Notes: generated by a model from the sequence alone, not told the origin. A stretch of DNA of 64,000 bases from Thermanaerothrix sp034436175 (GCA_964427505.1 CAYRUO010000004.1:186001-250000); one strand, 5' to 3'; shown: positions 33,877-43,499, numbered from the stretch's first letter. Translations and numbers: made by a program.

Positions 33877-34772
33877 GTCACGTTGCGCAAGCGCGGGTCG
33901 AGCACATCCCGCAGCCCATCCCCCAAAAGGTTGAACCCCAACACGGCCAATGAGATCGCCAAACCCGGATAGACCACCACATAAGGCGCCTGTTCCATAT
34001 ATTTACGCCCGTCATTGAGCATCACGCCCCAACTGGCCGCCGGGGGTGGTACGCCTAACCCAAGGAAACTGAGCGAGGCTTCCACCACAATAGCCGCCGC
34101 AAAATACGTCGTGGTCACCACAATTAACGGGGCTAGAATGTTCGGCAGGATGTGGCGGAAGAGGATCAGCCACTCCCGCTGGCCGATACAGCGCGCCGCC
34201 TCAACGTATTCCTTCTCTTTCTCGGCCAGAATCGAAGAGCGCACGGTGCGGGCAAAGATGGGAATGCGCACGATGGCAATCGCAGTCATGACGGTGACCA
34301 GCCCCTGGCCGAATGCCGCCACCAGCGCCAGTGCCAGCAGGATGGCCGGGAAGGCGTATATCGCATCCATGATGCTCATCAATACGGTGTCCACCGAGCG
34401 ACCAAGATACCCCGCCGCCATGCCCACGAACAACCCCACAATGGTTCCCAGGGCTACCGAGACCACCCCGACCTGAAGGGAAATGCGTGCACCGTAGACC
34501 ACCCGTGAGAAAATATCGCGCCCCAAATGATCGGTGCCCATAATATGCGCTGCGCTGGGAGGCTGTAAACGTTCTTTTAGGCGTATCTCCAACGGGTCAT
34601 AGGGCGCAATGACCTCGGCAAAGATGGCCATGATCAGGATGATGGCCGTCAGGATGATCCCCACCAGTGCCAAGCGGTGACGCAGTAAGCGGAAAAACAC
34701 CCGTTCGCTCAGGCGGCGTTCCCTCAGCGCGGGTTCGAGTGAAGCAGTGACACGGGCTTGAATCGTGGTCAT
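33873..34772 (-). CDS. dppC: Peptide ABC transporter permease, DppC type
   Basis: A 299-residue permease. DppC hallmarks are RLKERLQPPSAAHIMGTDHL, GRDIFSRVVYGARISLQVG and the ATPase-docking loop EAARCIGQREWLILFRHILP. Six membrane segments are visible. The C-terminal NLLGDGLRDVLDPRLRN is typical. It lies between the solute-binding-protein gene and the M20 peptidase gene. No DppD or DppF ATPase genes are in the cluster. Confidence 0.93.
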   Translation of the reverse strand: MTTIQARVTASLEPALRERRLSERVFFRLLRHRLALVGIILTAIILIMAIFAEVIAPYDPLEIRLKERLQPPSAAHIMGTDHLGRDIFSRVVYGARISLQVGVVSVALGTIVGLFVGMAAGYLGRSVDTVLMSIMDAIYAFPAILLALALVAAFGQGLVTVMTAIAIVRIPIFARTVRSSILAEKEKEYVEAARCIGQREWLILFRHILPNILAPLIVVTTTYFAAAIVVEASLSFLGLGVPPPAASWGVMLNDGRKYMEQAPYVVVYPGLAISLAVLGFNLLGDGLRDVLDPRLRNVT

Positions 34773-34788
34773 AAATCTACCGGTACGT

Positions 34789-34823
34789 CCGGGGGCACCC
34801 GGTCAGAGCACGGGCGCCCCCGG
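34789..34823 (-). other. Intergenic mRNA hairpin after the solute-binding-protein gene
   Basis: A GC-rich stem (34789-34796 with 34816-34823, extended inward by ACCCG/CGGGC with one imperfect pair) lies 13 bases past the binding-protein stop and has no U-tract. It resembles the hairpin after pstS and may raise binding-protein over permease levels. Confidence 0.6.
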
Positions 34824-34835
34824 CAGAGTCATCGG

Positions 34836-36476
34836 TTATTTATCCAACCAGGCCGTATTTAAGCCTTCCGAGGCATCCATCATCATTAACATCGGTGCGT
34901 TGCCCGGGCGGTAGCCTTTGACGTAATTGCGCCAACCTTCCACCCAGGGCAAGCCCAGCACGTACATGGTCGCGGCATCTTCCTGGACCAGTTGCAGGAC
35001 CTGCTTGTAGATTTCCTTGCGCTTGGCAATATCGGTCTCTGAGATGCCCTTTTCAAGCAGTTCATCCATCTTGGGATTGCTGTAACCGCCCACCAGCCAG
35101 TTGCCACTGCTCTTGGGGGTCAAATAGCCATAGGGACGATCCGGATCGAAAATGCCGGTCATGGTGCCCATCAGCAGGTCGTAATCCAGAGCCTTGCCGC
35201 GGGCATTCCAAGCCGCCGCATCCACGATATCAAACTTCACCTTGAAGCCCACCTGTGAGAGCATGGCGTCAATGATCTCTGCGGCATCCTTCTGGTTGGG
35301 CATCAACAGCATGGTGATCTCGGTGCCTTCCTTCAGCCCGGCTTTCTGGAAGTATTCCTTTGCCTTTTGTAAATCCGGTTGGATCATCGGCACATCCAGA
35401 TACCACGTATCTTCGGGCACGAAGGGCTGGTTGTGCACCTGGCCGAGGCCGAAGTAAACCGCCTCGTTATAAGCCTCGCGATCAAAAGCATATTGAACGG
35501 CCATGCGTGCGTTGAGGTCGTTGAACGGCGGGCGGGTGTGATTCATGACCAGGCGCGCGCCGGAGTTGAAGTAGTACACCACAACTGTAAAGTTGGGATC
35601 GGGGTTTTCCAGTAAGCGCTTGACATCGGCCAGCGGCAGTTCCTCGGTCATATCCACTTCGCCGGTGCGCAGGGCGTTCAGGCGCACCACCGGGTCGGTA
35701 ATAACCTTGAGCACCACGCCATCCAGGTAGGGCTCGCCCTGCTTCCAGTACTGGTCAAAACGCTTGAGCGTGTAGGATTCACCGGGTTTGTAGGAATCGA
35801 GCATGAACGGGCCGGTGCCGATCGGTTTGGTCACGTTGCCTTCGGCATCATAACTGTCGCGATGGATGATGCCGGCACGATTGAGCAATGCCAGGTATGA
35901 GAGAAACGGGCCGGCACCCTTCTCGATGGTCACCTTAAGGGTCAGCGGATCCACAACTTCAGACTTCAGACCGATATTGACAAAGGTGCTGCGCAGTGCC
36001 GCGCCGGATTTCTCATCCAGGATGCGGTCAAAAATCCACTTCACATCTTCCGCGGTCAAGTCCGCGCCGTTGTGGAATTTAACCCCTGGCCGCAGGTGGA
36101 ACGTCCATTCCTTGCCATCGGGCGAGGTCTCCCACCGTTCGGCCAAGACGCCAACAAACTTGCCGGTGCGGTCTGCCGCTACCAACTGCTGCACCACCAA
36201 ACCGTTCAAGCGGATATCGCCGTATTGAATTGCCTTGAGCGGGTCAAGCGTGGTGACGTCTTCCTTCATGGCAAAGGTGATCACTCCGCCATATTTCGGC
36301 CCGGCGGCCGGGGCTTCGGTGGTGGCAACCTCTTGAGGCGGTGTGGTTGGGGGCAGCGTGGCAGGCGGTTGTTCAGGGGGTTTGGTGGGCGTTGGAGTTG
36401 CCGCCGGCTGGCAGGCGCTGAACACCAGCACCAGCGCAACCACCAGGGTGAGCCACTTAAGATGTTTTCGTTTCAT
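34836..36476 (-). CDS. Peptide ABC transporter solute-binding lipoprotein (family 5)
   Basis: A 546-residue extracellular binding protein. The signal peptide ends in VFSA/Cys22 and is followed by a Thr/Pro-rich linker. Family-5 features: YGGVITFAMKEDVTTLDPL, WETSPDGKEWTFHLRPGVKF, HNGADLTAEDVKWIFDRILD and TKPIGTGPFMLDSYKPG. It captures oligopeptides (or other family-5 ligands such as nickel or sugars) for the DppBC permeases. The ribosome-binding site AAGGAGG precedes the ATG. It is the second gene of the operon. Confidence 0.93.
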   Translation of the reverse strand: MKRKHLKWLTLVVALVLVFSACQPAATPTPTKPPEQPPATLPPTTPPQEVATTEAPAAGPKYGGVITFAMKEDVTTLDPLKAIQYGDIRLNGLVVQQLVAADRTGKFVGVLAERWETSPDGKEWTFHLRPGVKFHNGADLTAEDVKWIFDRILDEKSGAALRSTFVNIGLKSEVVDPLTLKVTIEKGAGPFLSYLALLNRAGIIHRDSYDAEGNVTKPIGTGPFMLDSYKPGESYTLKRFDQYWKQGEPYLDGVVLKVITDPVVRLNALRTGEVDMTEELPLADVKRLLENPDPNFTVVVYYFNSGARLVMNHTRPPFNDLNARMAVQYAFDREAYNEAVYFGLGQVHNQPFVPEDTWYLDVPMIQPDLQKAKEYFQKAGLKEGTEITMLLMPNQKDAAEIIDAMLSQVGFKVKFDIVDAAAWNARGKALDYDLLMGTMTGIFDPDRPYGYLTPKSSGNWLVGGYSNPKMDELLEKGISETDIAKRKEIYKQVLQLVQEDAATMYVLGLPWVEGWRNYVKGYRPGNAPMLMMMDASEGLNTAWLDK

Positions 36477-36526
36477 TTCAGCCTCCTTCTCCTTAGTTCA
36501 GGTTTCGAGCAGAGCCCGCAGGCTCT

Positions 36527-37474
36527 TCACTCCAAGCGAATACGCGGGTCTATGAGGGTGTAAACAAAGTCCACCACCAGGTTAACCAAAACCACCATGA
36601 CGGCCACCGCTAAAATCACCCCCTGAACGACCGGGTAATCGCGGGCGAAAATGCTATCCACCACCAGCAGGCCAATGCCCGGCCAGGCAAACACAGTCTC
36701 AACCACCACCGCCCCACCAATAAGAAAAGCCAATTGCAAGCCGATCATCGTGACCGTGGGAATGAGCGCATTGCGCAAGGCATGCTCCCACAGCACCTTA
36801 CGTTCCGGCAAGCCCATTCCACGCGCCGTGCGCACATAGTCCTTGCCCAGTTCTTCCAGCAGACTGGAGCGGGTTAGGCGAGTGGTCGTGCCGGCCAGCG
36901 ACCAGCCTAATGTAATGGCCGGTAAGATAATGTGGCGGAGAAATTTTCCCAGGCCTTCTTGCGGCGGCACATATCCAATCGAGGGAAGCCAACCCAATAG
37001 TATGGCAAACACCAACACCAACATAATCCCCGACCAAAACTGAGGCAGGGAAATGCCCAGGATGGCAAAACCAATAGCGCCCAGATCGGCCCAGGAATTA
37101 CGTTTTACCGCCGAGATAATTCCCAGTGGAATCGCTAACACCACCGAGAATAACAATGCTGCCAGCGAGAGGTAAAGCGTCGCTGGCAGCCGTTGCAAGA
37201 TCAGGTCGAGGACCGGCATCTGCGCCCGATATGAGCGGCCTAGGTCACCCGTCAGGGCGCGCCCCAGCCATTTGAAATACTGCACAACTAACGGCTGGTC
37301 TAATCCCAAACTGCGTTCCAGCGCCGCCCGCCGTGCCGGATCAAGCCCCTCGGCGCCATACATGACGTCCACCGGATCGCCCGGCACCATGCGGATCAAC
37401 AAGAAGACGATCACGGTCATGATAAAAAATACCGGCACCAGAGCCAACGCTCTGCGGATAAAATACCTTAGCAC
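36527..37474 (-). CDS. dppB: Peptide ABC transporter permease, DppB type
   Basis: A 315-residue permease. The GTG at 37474 gives the standard DppB opening (LRYFIRRALALVPVFFIMTV) and has GGAG six bases upstream, so it is preferred over the TTG at 37486. Features: RMVPGDPVDVMYG, ERSLGLDQPLVVQYFKWLGR, GDLGRSYRAQMPVLDLI and the docking loop RTARGMGLPERKVLWEHALR. Six membrane segments. First gene of the dppB-SBP-dppC-M20 operon. Confidence 0.92.
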   Translation of the reverse strand: MLRYFIRRALALVPVFFIMTVIVFLLIRMVPGDPVDVMYGAEGLDPARRAALERSLGLDQPLVVQYFKWLGRALTGDLGRSYRAQMPVLDLILQRLPATLYLSLAALLFSVVLAIPLGIISAVKRNSWADLGAIGFAILGISLPQFWSGIMLVLVFAILLGWLPSIGYVPPQEGLGKFLRHIILPAITLGWSLAGTTTRLTRSSLLEELGKDYVRTARGMGLPERKVLWEHALRNALIPTVTMIGLQLAFLIGGAVVVETVFAWPGIGLLVVDSIFARDYPVVQGVILAVAVMVVLVNLVVDFVYTLIDPRIRLE

Positions 37475-37672
37475 GTCATGCTCCAACTTGTGTCATTGGT
37501 TAGGTTAGGGAAGAACACCGGGGATATTTTCATTATAAGAAAAACCCGGGCTGAGTCAATATGTCAGACAAAATTAGTGACGAATGTCATGCTCGTCACG
37601 GCGCAACCTCTACCCATGGAGACGGTTTCGTTTTAAAATGTCCACACATTCACCATTTCAGGAGGGGACGGC

Positions 37673-38245
37673 ATGCAAGCCCTGAAAGAACGCATCCTCA
37701 AAGAGGGCAAGAATCTGGGGGGTGGCATTCTCAAAGTAGATAATTTCATCAATCATCAGGTGGATCCCCAACTCATGGATGCCTGCGGGGCCGAACTGGC
37801 GCGGCGTTTTGCCCATGTGCAGCCCACCCGCGTGCTTACCGCCGAAATTTCGGGGATCGCCCCGGCGCTGACCACCGCCATGCACCTGGGGATTCCCGTG
37901 GTCTACGCGCGCAAGAGCAAACCCATCACGATGCCCAATCAGGTCTATCTGACCATTGCCCCCTCGCACACCAAAGGGCAAATGGTCGAACTGATCGTTT
38001 CACCCGAATACCTCAAACCGGGCGAGCGGGTGCTGATCATTGACGACTTCCTGGCTACCGGCCAAACGATCCTGGGCTTGGTGCGGCTGACCGAAGCCGC
38101 CGGCGCCACCGTGGTCGGCATCGGCACCTTAATTGAGAAAACCTTTGAGGGCGGTCGCAAAGCCCTGGAACATCTGGGGGTGCCCATCGAGTCGCTAGCC
38201 GTCATCACCTCGATGGAAAACGGGCAAATCATCCTTGCGCCATGA
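37673..38245 (+). CDS. xpt: Xanthine phosphoribosyltransferase
   Basis: A 190-residue purine salvage enzyme making XMP from xanthine and PRPP. The N-terminus MQALKERILKEGKNLGGGIL and VDNFINHQVDPQLM are characteristic of Xpt. The PRPP motif is VLIIDDFLATGQT. AEISGIAPALTTAMHLGIP and YARKSKPITMP complete the family pattern. An AGGAGG ribosome-binding site precedes the ATG. It overlaps guaA by ATGA, so XMP production and its conversion to GMP are translationally coupled. I searched the leader for a purine riboswitch core and found none. Confidence 0.95.
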   Translation: MQALKERILKEGKNLGGGILKVDNFINHQVDPQLMDACGAELARRFAHVQPTRVLTAEISGIAPALTTAMHLGIPVVYARKSKPITMPNQVYLTIAPSHTKGQMVELIVSPEYLKPGERVLIIDDFLATGQTILGLVRLTEAAGATVVGIGTLIEKTFEGGRKALEHLGVPIESLAVITSMENGQIILAP

Positions 38246-39801
38246 GCACCGGTATCGCCATTCTCGATTTCGGCTCTCAATATACCCAGTTGATCGCCCG
38301 GCGGGTGCGTGAACTGCAGGTGTATTGCGAACTCTTTCCCTGGGATGCCCCCGCCGAAGTGGTTATGGCGCTGCAGCCTGTGGGCTTCATCCTCTCAGGG
38401 GGACCGGCATCGGTCTATGCGCCAGGTGCGCCCCAAATTCCCACCTATGTCCTGGCGTCGGGACGCCCCATCTTGGGCATCTGCTACGGCATGCAGGCAC
38501 TTGCCCATGCCCTGGGGGGAAAAGTTGCTCCGGCCCCTGAGCGCGAATACGGCCCGGCAGAGATCGAAACCATCCTGCCCAACCCATTGCTCCCGCCGGG
38601 GCGCCAGCGCGTCTGGATGTCGCACGGTGACCGCATCGAAATCCTACCGCCGGGGTTCAATGCCCTGGCACGCAGCCCGAACAGCCCTATTGCCGCCATG
38701 GGTGATCTGAATCACCGTTATTACGGCGTGCAGTTTCATCCTGAGGTTCACCACACCCCCGGCGGCAAGGATATCCTACGCCGCTTTGTGGTGGATATTT
38801 GCGGCGCCACCCCCGACTGGACGCCCGAATCCATCATCACCCAAGCCGTGGAACGCATTCGGGCCCAAGTTGGGCATGAACGCGCGCTGGCAGCGGTCAG
38901 CGGCGGAGTGGATTCCAGTGTAGCCGCTGCCCTGGTACAGCGTGCCATCGGTGACCGATTGGTCGCCGTGTTTGTGGATACCGGCTTGCTCCGCCAGGGA
39001 GAACGCGAGCAGGTCGAGTTGGCGTTTCGCCATACCTTGGGCGCCAATCTCATTGTGGTAGATGCCGCGTCAACCTTCCTCAACGCTTTGAAAGGTATCA
39101 CCGATCCCGAAGAAAAACGGCGCATCATCGGCGAGACGTTTATCCGCGTCTTCGAGCAGGAAGCGCGCCGCCTAGGGACGATTCGCTTCCTGGTGCAGGG
39201 CACAATCTATCCCGATGTGGTCGAATCCCGCGCTCCCGACCGCGCTCATGCCCAACGCATCAAGACCCACCACAACGTTGGCGGCCTGCCCCCTGACCTC
39301 AGTTTCGAACTGGTAGAACCTCTGCGCTATCTGTTCAAGGACGAGGTCCGCCGTGTCGGCGAAGCCCTAGGTTTACCACCGGCGTTAGTATGGCGCCAGC
39401 CTTTCCCCGGCCCGGGCTTGGCTGTGCGCTGTTTGGGTGAAGTCACCGCCGAACGCTTGGCCCGTCTGCGCGCTGCGGATGCAATCTTCACCGGCGAACT
39501 GGAACGCGCCGGATTACTGCAACAGCGCCTGGGCGAGGACGAATCCGCCGCCGTAGCGCAGGCCTTTGCCGTGCTTCTGCCGGTGCAGTCGGTCGGCGTC
39601 ATGGGCGATCAACGCACTTACCAGGATGTGGTTGCCCTGCGCGCTGTGACCACCCAAGACTTCATGACCGCCCACTGGGCACGCTTGTCCGCAGATTTGC
39701 TGGAGCGGGTTGCTAACCGCATCGTCAATGAAGTGGACGGGATCAACCGCGTCGTGTATGATATTACCAGTAAACCTCCTGCAACCATTGAATGGGAATA
39801 A
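38242..39801 (+). CDS. guaA: GMP synthase (glutamine-hydrolysing)
   Basis: A 519-residue two-domain enzyme converting XMP to GMP. The class I glutamine amidotransferase domain has the nucleophile Cys in LGICYGMQALAH and the His-Glu pair in VQFHPEVHHT. The ATP-pyrophosphatase domain has the P-loop AAVSGGVDSSVAAALV, then QGTIYPDVVESRAP. The C-terminal dimerisation domain ends GINRVVYDITSKPPATIEWE, the near-invariant GuaA end. Length and order are standard. It is co-transcribed with xpt. Confidence 0.97.
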   Translation: MSTGIAILDFGSQYTQLIARRVRELQVYCELFPWDAPAEVVMALQPVGFILSGGPASVYAPGAPQIPTYVLASGRPILGICYGMQALAHALGGKVAPAPEREYGPAEIETILPNPLLPPGRQRVWMSHGDRIEILPPGFNALARSPNSPIAAMGDLNHRYYGVQFHPEVHHTPGGKDILRRFVVDICGATPDWTPESIITQAVERIRAQVGHERALAAVSGGVDSSVAAALVQRAIGDRLVAVFVDTGLLRQGEREQVELAFRHTLGANLIVVDAASTFLNALKGITDPEEKRRIIGETFIRVFEQEARRLGTIRFLVQGTIYPDVVESRAPDRAHAQRIKTHHNVGGLPPDLSFELVEPLRYLFKDEVRRVGEALGLPPALVWRQPFPGPGLAVRCLGEVTAERLARLRAADAIFTGELERAGLLQQRLGEDESAAVAQAFAVLLPVQSVGVMGDQRTYQDVVALRAVTTQDFMTAHWARLSADLLERVANRIVNEVDGINRVVYDITSKPPATIEWE

Positions 39802-39832
39802 GCCCATCGTGTCCATCCTCTTTTAGCCGTTG

Positions 39833-41776
39833 ATGATCTTTTCGCATTTGTGCCGATTTAAAAGGCCGTTTTTTCTCAGCCTGGTGGTGGTCACCGCGCT
39901 GTTGTTGATACATGCCGCCCCAAGCGCCGACGCTCAGGTGGCGGAGCGCGTCCTCATCCGCCAGGTGGACAGTGCCGCCTTTCCCACCGTGAGCGTATAT
40001 GTTGAGGCCTATGACACCGCCGGACAATTTATCCAAAATCTGAACCCGGAAGACCTCACCATCCTGGAAAACGGCCAACCACGCCCCCCATTAAATCTGA
40101 CTCTTCTAAACCCCGGTGCGCACCTTATCCTGGTCTTCAATTATGGCCCAGAGTGGAGCGTCGCCTATGCGCAACGTTCTCGCTTTCAATACCTGCGCCA
40201 GCATTGGCTGGCGTGGGCACAAGCCCAGCCCTCGCCTACCAGTGACCGCCTCAGCCTGATCACCAATAGCGGCTTGCAACTGGTACGTAACAACGACCCC
40301 ACCCGCTGGGCTGACTGGCTGGAATCCGCCCGCCCCGACTTACAACGCGAAGCGGCTTCGCTCAACGGCCTTACGCGCGCCCTCGACCTGGCTGCTACCT
40401 CCGACCCCGAAAATCCTCAGCGTCCGGTGATCTTCTTCCTCACGGCACCGTTGCCCGCGGCAACGCTACCTGCCCTGGCCGACCTGGGTCAGCGGGCACA
40501 AACGCTAAGCGTACCCATTCATGTCTGGATGGTTGCCCATGCCCGCGCCTCCACGCGCCTGCCGCAAAACTACGCCGCGCTGAACGATCTGGCCATCCAG
40601 AGCGGCGGGCAGTTCACCCTCTTCAGCGGCCCGGAGCCCTTACCCGACCCTGAGCCCATACTGCGCCCGTTGCGCTTTCGCTACCGGGTTACTTACATTT
40701 CTAACCTCACCACCAGCGGCGAGCAAGAATTGAGTGTGCGGCTCACCCATGAGGGAGTAACGCTGGAATCGGAGCCCATATCCTTCGATCTTACCGTGCT
40801 CCCCCCCAATCCGATCCTGCTGGCCCCCCCTGCTCAGATCATGCGCACTTGGCAAAGCCCTGAGGGACAACGTGAACGCTATCTCGCTCCCTCAACGTAT
40901 GCCTTTTCATTCATTACCGAATTTCCCGACCAACATCCCCGTCCCCTTCGCGCCGCCCGGCTCTACGTCAATGACGTGCTGGTGACCGAACGGTTAGAAC
41001 CTCCATTTGAGGTCTTAGAGTGGCCGTTGGAAGAGGTCACCGCTAACGGGCGCTACCGCGTTCGGATCGAGGTTGAGGACAGCCTTGGCCTTAGGGGGCA
41101 AAGCCAGGATTGGCCGATCGAGGTGATTGTGGCTGAACCGCTGCGCAGCCCTCTTGAACAGACCTGGCAGCGCCTCTCTTCTCCGGAGGTGCTTCCCTTC
41201 TGGGCGGTGATCTTGAGTGCGGTAACCTTAGGGCTTGTCCTTTGGCGCTGGCGTGCCTACCACCGCCTGACCCAGCCTCTCTATGCGCGATGGACCGCCA
41301 GACAGCGTGGTAAAACCGCCCCACCCGCCGCATCTTCGCCCACAATAACTCTATCCCCCCTTGCCGCACCCCCTTCAGCCGCCTCAGCCTGGCTGGTGTG
41401 GTTGAACTCAGATGAGGTGCCGTTCTTCTTCCCCCGTGATGAGACAGCCGTGCCTCCCTCTGAACAGCGCTTCTATCCCCTGCCCCAGGCCGACGTCGCT
41501 TTGGGCAGCGACCGCCAGCGCGCGACCGTATGGATTCCGCACCCCAGTGTGGAAGGTGTTCATGCCCATCTCACCTACGGTCCGGAGGGTTACAAGTTGA
41601 CCGATGCCGGTACCGTCGCCGGCACCTGGCTCAACGGCGCCGCGCTCCCTCCAGAAGGGGCGTGGCTCACCCATGGGGATATTGTGCATCTGGGAAGCGT
41701 CGCACTACGCTTTGAAACCGCGCATCCTGCCCCTCAACCGCGTCCCTCGTTGCGTCCTTACGAGGAAATCCTATGA
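39833..41776 (+). CDS. Membrane protein with VWA-like outer domain and C-terminal FHA domain
   Basis: A 647-residue protein. A hydrophobic signal or anchor (about 10-33) leads into an outer region with VEAYDTAGQFIQNLNPEDLT and a von Willebrand factor A-like portion (HLILVFNYGPEW ... DRLSLITNSG ... VIFFLTAPLP). Ig-like strands follow (ARLYVNDVLVTERLEPPFE). A membrane helix at about 455-477 is followed by a Pro/Ala-rich linker and an FHA domain (VALGSDRQRATVWIPHPSVE, GTWLNGAAL). FHA domains bind phosphothreonine. The start may be ATG 39833 (TTG 39830 is the alternative). The ATGA overlap with a PP2C phosphatase suggests a phospho-signalling pair. No kinase lies in the window. Confidence 0.72.
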   Translation: MIFSHLCRFKRPFFLSLVVVTALLLIHAAPSADAQVAERVLIRQVDSAAFPTVSVYVEAYDTAGQFIQNLNPEDLTILENGQPRPPLNLTLLNPGAHLILVFNYGPEWSVAYAQRSRFQYLRQHWLAWAQAQPSPTSDRLSLITNSGLQLVRNNDPTRWADWLESARPDLQREAASLNGLTRALDLAATSDPENPQRPVIFFLTAPLPAATLPALADLGQRAQTLSVPIHVWMVAHARASTRLPQNYAALNDLAIQSGGQFTLFSGPEPLPDPEPILRPLRFRYRVTYISNLTTSGEQELSVRLTHEGVTLESEPISFDLTVLPPNPILLAPPAQIMRTWQSPEGQRERYLAPSTYAFSFITEFPDQHPRPLRAARLYVNDVLVTERLEPPFEVLEWPLEEVTANGRYRVRIEVEDSLGLRGQSQDWPIEVIVAEPLRSPLEQTWQRLSSPEVLPFWAVILSAVTLGLVLWRWRAYHRLTQPLYARWTARQRGKTAPPAASSPTITLSPLAAPPSAASAWLVWLNSDEVPFFFPRDETAVPPSEQRFYPLPQADVALGSDRQRATVWIPHPSVEGVHAHLTYGPEGYKLTDAGTVAGTWLNGAALPPEGAWLTHGDIVHLGSVALRFETAHPAPQPRPSLRPYEEIL

Positions 41777-42582
41777 TTCGCCTGCCTCATCCACACCTTC
41801 CGGTGGTGATGCTCTCGGATCGCGGGCGCCAGCGCCAGAAGAACGAAGATCGCCTGCAGGTCAGCGCACTAGCCACGGATCATGCCCCCGATCAACCACT
41901 GCTCCTGGCCGTGCTGGCCGATGGCATGGGTGGACACCAAGCCGGCGAGGTAGCCGCCGAATTGGCCGTGACCAAGGTGGAGGAATTTGTGCTCGAACAC
42001 GGAGATACCCTTGCACCGCTCCCGCTTCTGGTGGAAGCCCTGCGTTACGCCAGCCAGGTCATTTACACCCAGGGGCAGCGCAACCCCAATCAGAGCGGCA
42101 TGGGCGCCACTTGCACCTGTGCACTGATTCAAGAGAAACGACTCTTTATTGCTAACGTGGGTGATTCTCGGATATATCTGATGCGCAACGGACAGCCGTA
42201 CCGCCTGAGCATTGATCATACCTGGGTGCAAGAAGCGTTAGATAACGGTTGGATCACCCGTGAAGAAGCGCTCAATCACCCCCAGGCGCACATGATTCGT
42301 CAATTCCTCGGCTCGCCCACGCCGCCCGAGGTAGATCTTCGCCTGCGCCTTTCAACCCAGGAAAGCGATCACCAAGCCCAGGCTAACCAGGGATTACACT
42401 TGGAAGCAGGGGACTATATCCTCCTATGCAGTGACGGTCTGAGCGACTTGGTAGAAGATGAAGAAATGGCTCACCTGCTCACGCGCCAACCAATGGAACG
42501 CGCCGCCCGCTTGCTGGTTGACCTGGCCAATCAGCGCGGCGGTCACGATAACATCTCTTTGATTGTGATCAGCGTGCCTTAA
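41773..42582 (+). CDS. PP2C-family serine/threonine phosphatase
   Basis: A 269-residue soluble phosphatase. Metal-coordinating motifs are all visible: SDRGRQRQKNEDRLQV, VLADGMGGHQAGEVAAELA, MGATCTCALI, LCSDGLSDLVEDEEM and GGHDNISLIVISV. It removes phosphate from Ser/Thr residues in a Mn/Mg-dependent manner. Its start overlaps the stop of the FHA membrane protein, and the likely role is to reset phosphorylation read by that FHA domain. It converges on the CitE-like gene with a four-base overlap. Confidence 0.93.
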   Translation: MIRLPHPHLPVVMLSDRGRQRQKNEDRLQVSALATDHAPDQPLLLAVLADGMGGHQAGEVAAELAVTKVEEFVLEHGDTLAPLPLLVEALRYASQVIYTQGQRNPNQSGMGATCTCALIQEKRLFIANVGDSRIYLMRNGQPYRLSIDHTWVQEALDNGWITREEALNHPQAHMIRQFLGSPTPPEVDLRLRLSTQESDHQAQANQGLHLEAGDYILLCSDGLSDLVEDEEMAHLLTRQPMERAARLLVDLANQRGGHDNISLIVISVP

Positions 42583-43463
42583 TCCACCCCATCTAACACA
42601 CCTGCCGCCCGTGCCCGCGCCAGGATACCCTCGGCACGACGGATAACCGGACGATCTACCATCTGCCCCTGCCAGGCGAATGCCCCTTTGCCCTGAGCCT
42701 GATGGGCTTCAAAGGCAGCCAGCAGTTCCCGTGCCCATGCAATCTCCTCGGGGGAGGGCGTGAAAGCCATTTGCACCGGCAAGACCTGATTAGGGTGAAT
42801 AATCTGCTTCCCGCTAAATCCCAAGGTAGCCCCACGTTCGGCTTCCTGGCGCACCCACGCCACATCTTGGAAGTCCACCGTGACCCAATCTATCGCCTGC
42901 AAGCCGAATGCTGCCGCATGCATCACCAAGGTACTGCGAGCATGGAAGAGTTCCCAACCCTCGCGGGTTCGTTTGGCGCCCAACTCAGCCGCCAAATCCT
43001 CCGCGCCGAAAATCAGCGCCTGCAGGCGGGGCGTGGCTTGGCAAATCTCGGCCAGATGTAGAAACGCCCGCGCCCGCTCAATAACGGCAAGCAGGACGAT
43101 TTTTCCGCTCGGCCAGCCTGCGCGCTGCTCGGCGGCCTGAATGTGCGTCTCTACCCAGCGCAAATCCTCTGCCGCGAGCACCTTAGGTAGCACAATGCCA
43201 TCGGGTTGGGCCGGTAACACCGCGGCTAAATCCGCCTCGGCCAAACCGCTCTCCACGCCGTTGATGCGCACCAGGCGCTCGGCACGACCAAAATCCAGCG
43301 TTGCCAGGGCTTGGACGATGTTATGGCGCGCTTCCTCTTTGCGATTCTGCGCCACCCCATCCTCCAAATCCAGGCACACACAATCCACACCCAACGTGGT
43401 CGCTTTTTGGATCTTACGCCAGTCATCGGCCGGGACATATAAAAGCGCTCGTCGCGCTCGCAC
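42579..43463 (-). CDS. CitE/HpcH-type acyl-CoA lyase
   Basis: A 294-residue TIM-barrel lyase of the HpcH/HpaI aldolase/citrate lyase beta family. Features: RRALLYVPADDWRKIQKA, CVCLDLEDGVAQNRKEEAR with metal ligands, RLVRINGVESGLAEADLAA, DGIVLPKVL and LQALIFGAEDLAAELGA. The late GFSGKQIIHPNQV is typical. Substrate may be (3S)-citramalyl-, malyl- or a similar CoA ester. It begins at GTG 43463 behind AGGAGG. No citrate lyase alpha/gamma subunits are adjacent, so it is a stand-alone lyase. Confidence 0.87.
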   Translation of the reverse strand: MRARRALLYVPADDWRKIQKATTLGVDCVCLDLEDGVAQNRKEEARHNIVQALATLDFGRAERLVRINGVESGLAEADLAAVLPAQPDGIVLPKVLAAEDLRWVETHIQAAEQRAGWPSGKIVLLAVIERARAFLHLAEICQATPRLQALIFGAEDLAAELGAKRTREGWELFHARSTLVMHAAAFGLQAIDWVTVDFQDVAWVRQEAERGATLGFSGKQIIHPNQVLPVQMAFTPSPEEIAWARELLAAFEAHQAQGKGAFAWQGQMVDRPVIRRAEGILARARAAGVLDGVD

Positions 43464-43499
43464 AATTCACCTCCTGCACCTTTCTCCGATCCAAGATGA

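Noticed and set aside
37487..37672. Possible purine riboswitch before xpt-guaA
   Set aside because: I looked for the three-way-junction core and did not find it. Only a 7-bp hairpin (37577-37583 with 37593-37599) is seen, with no U-tract.
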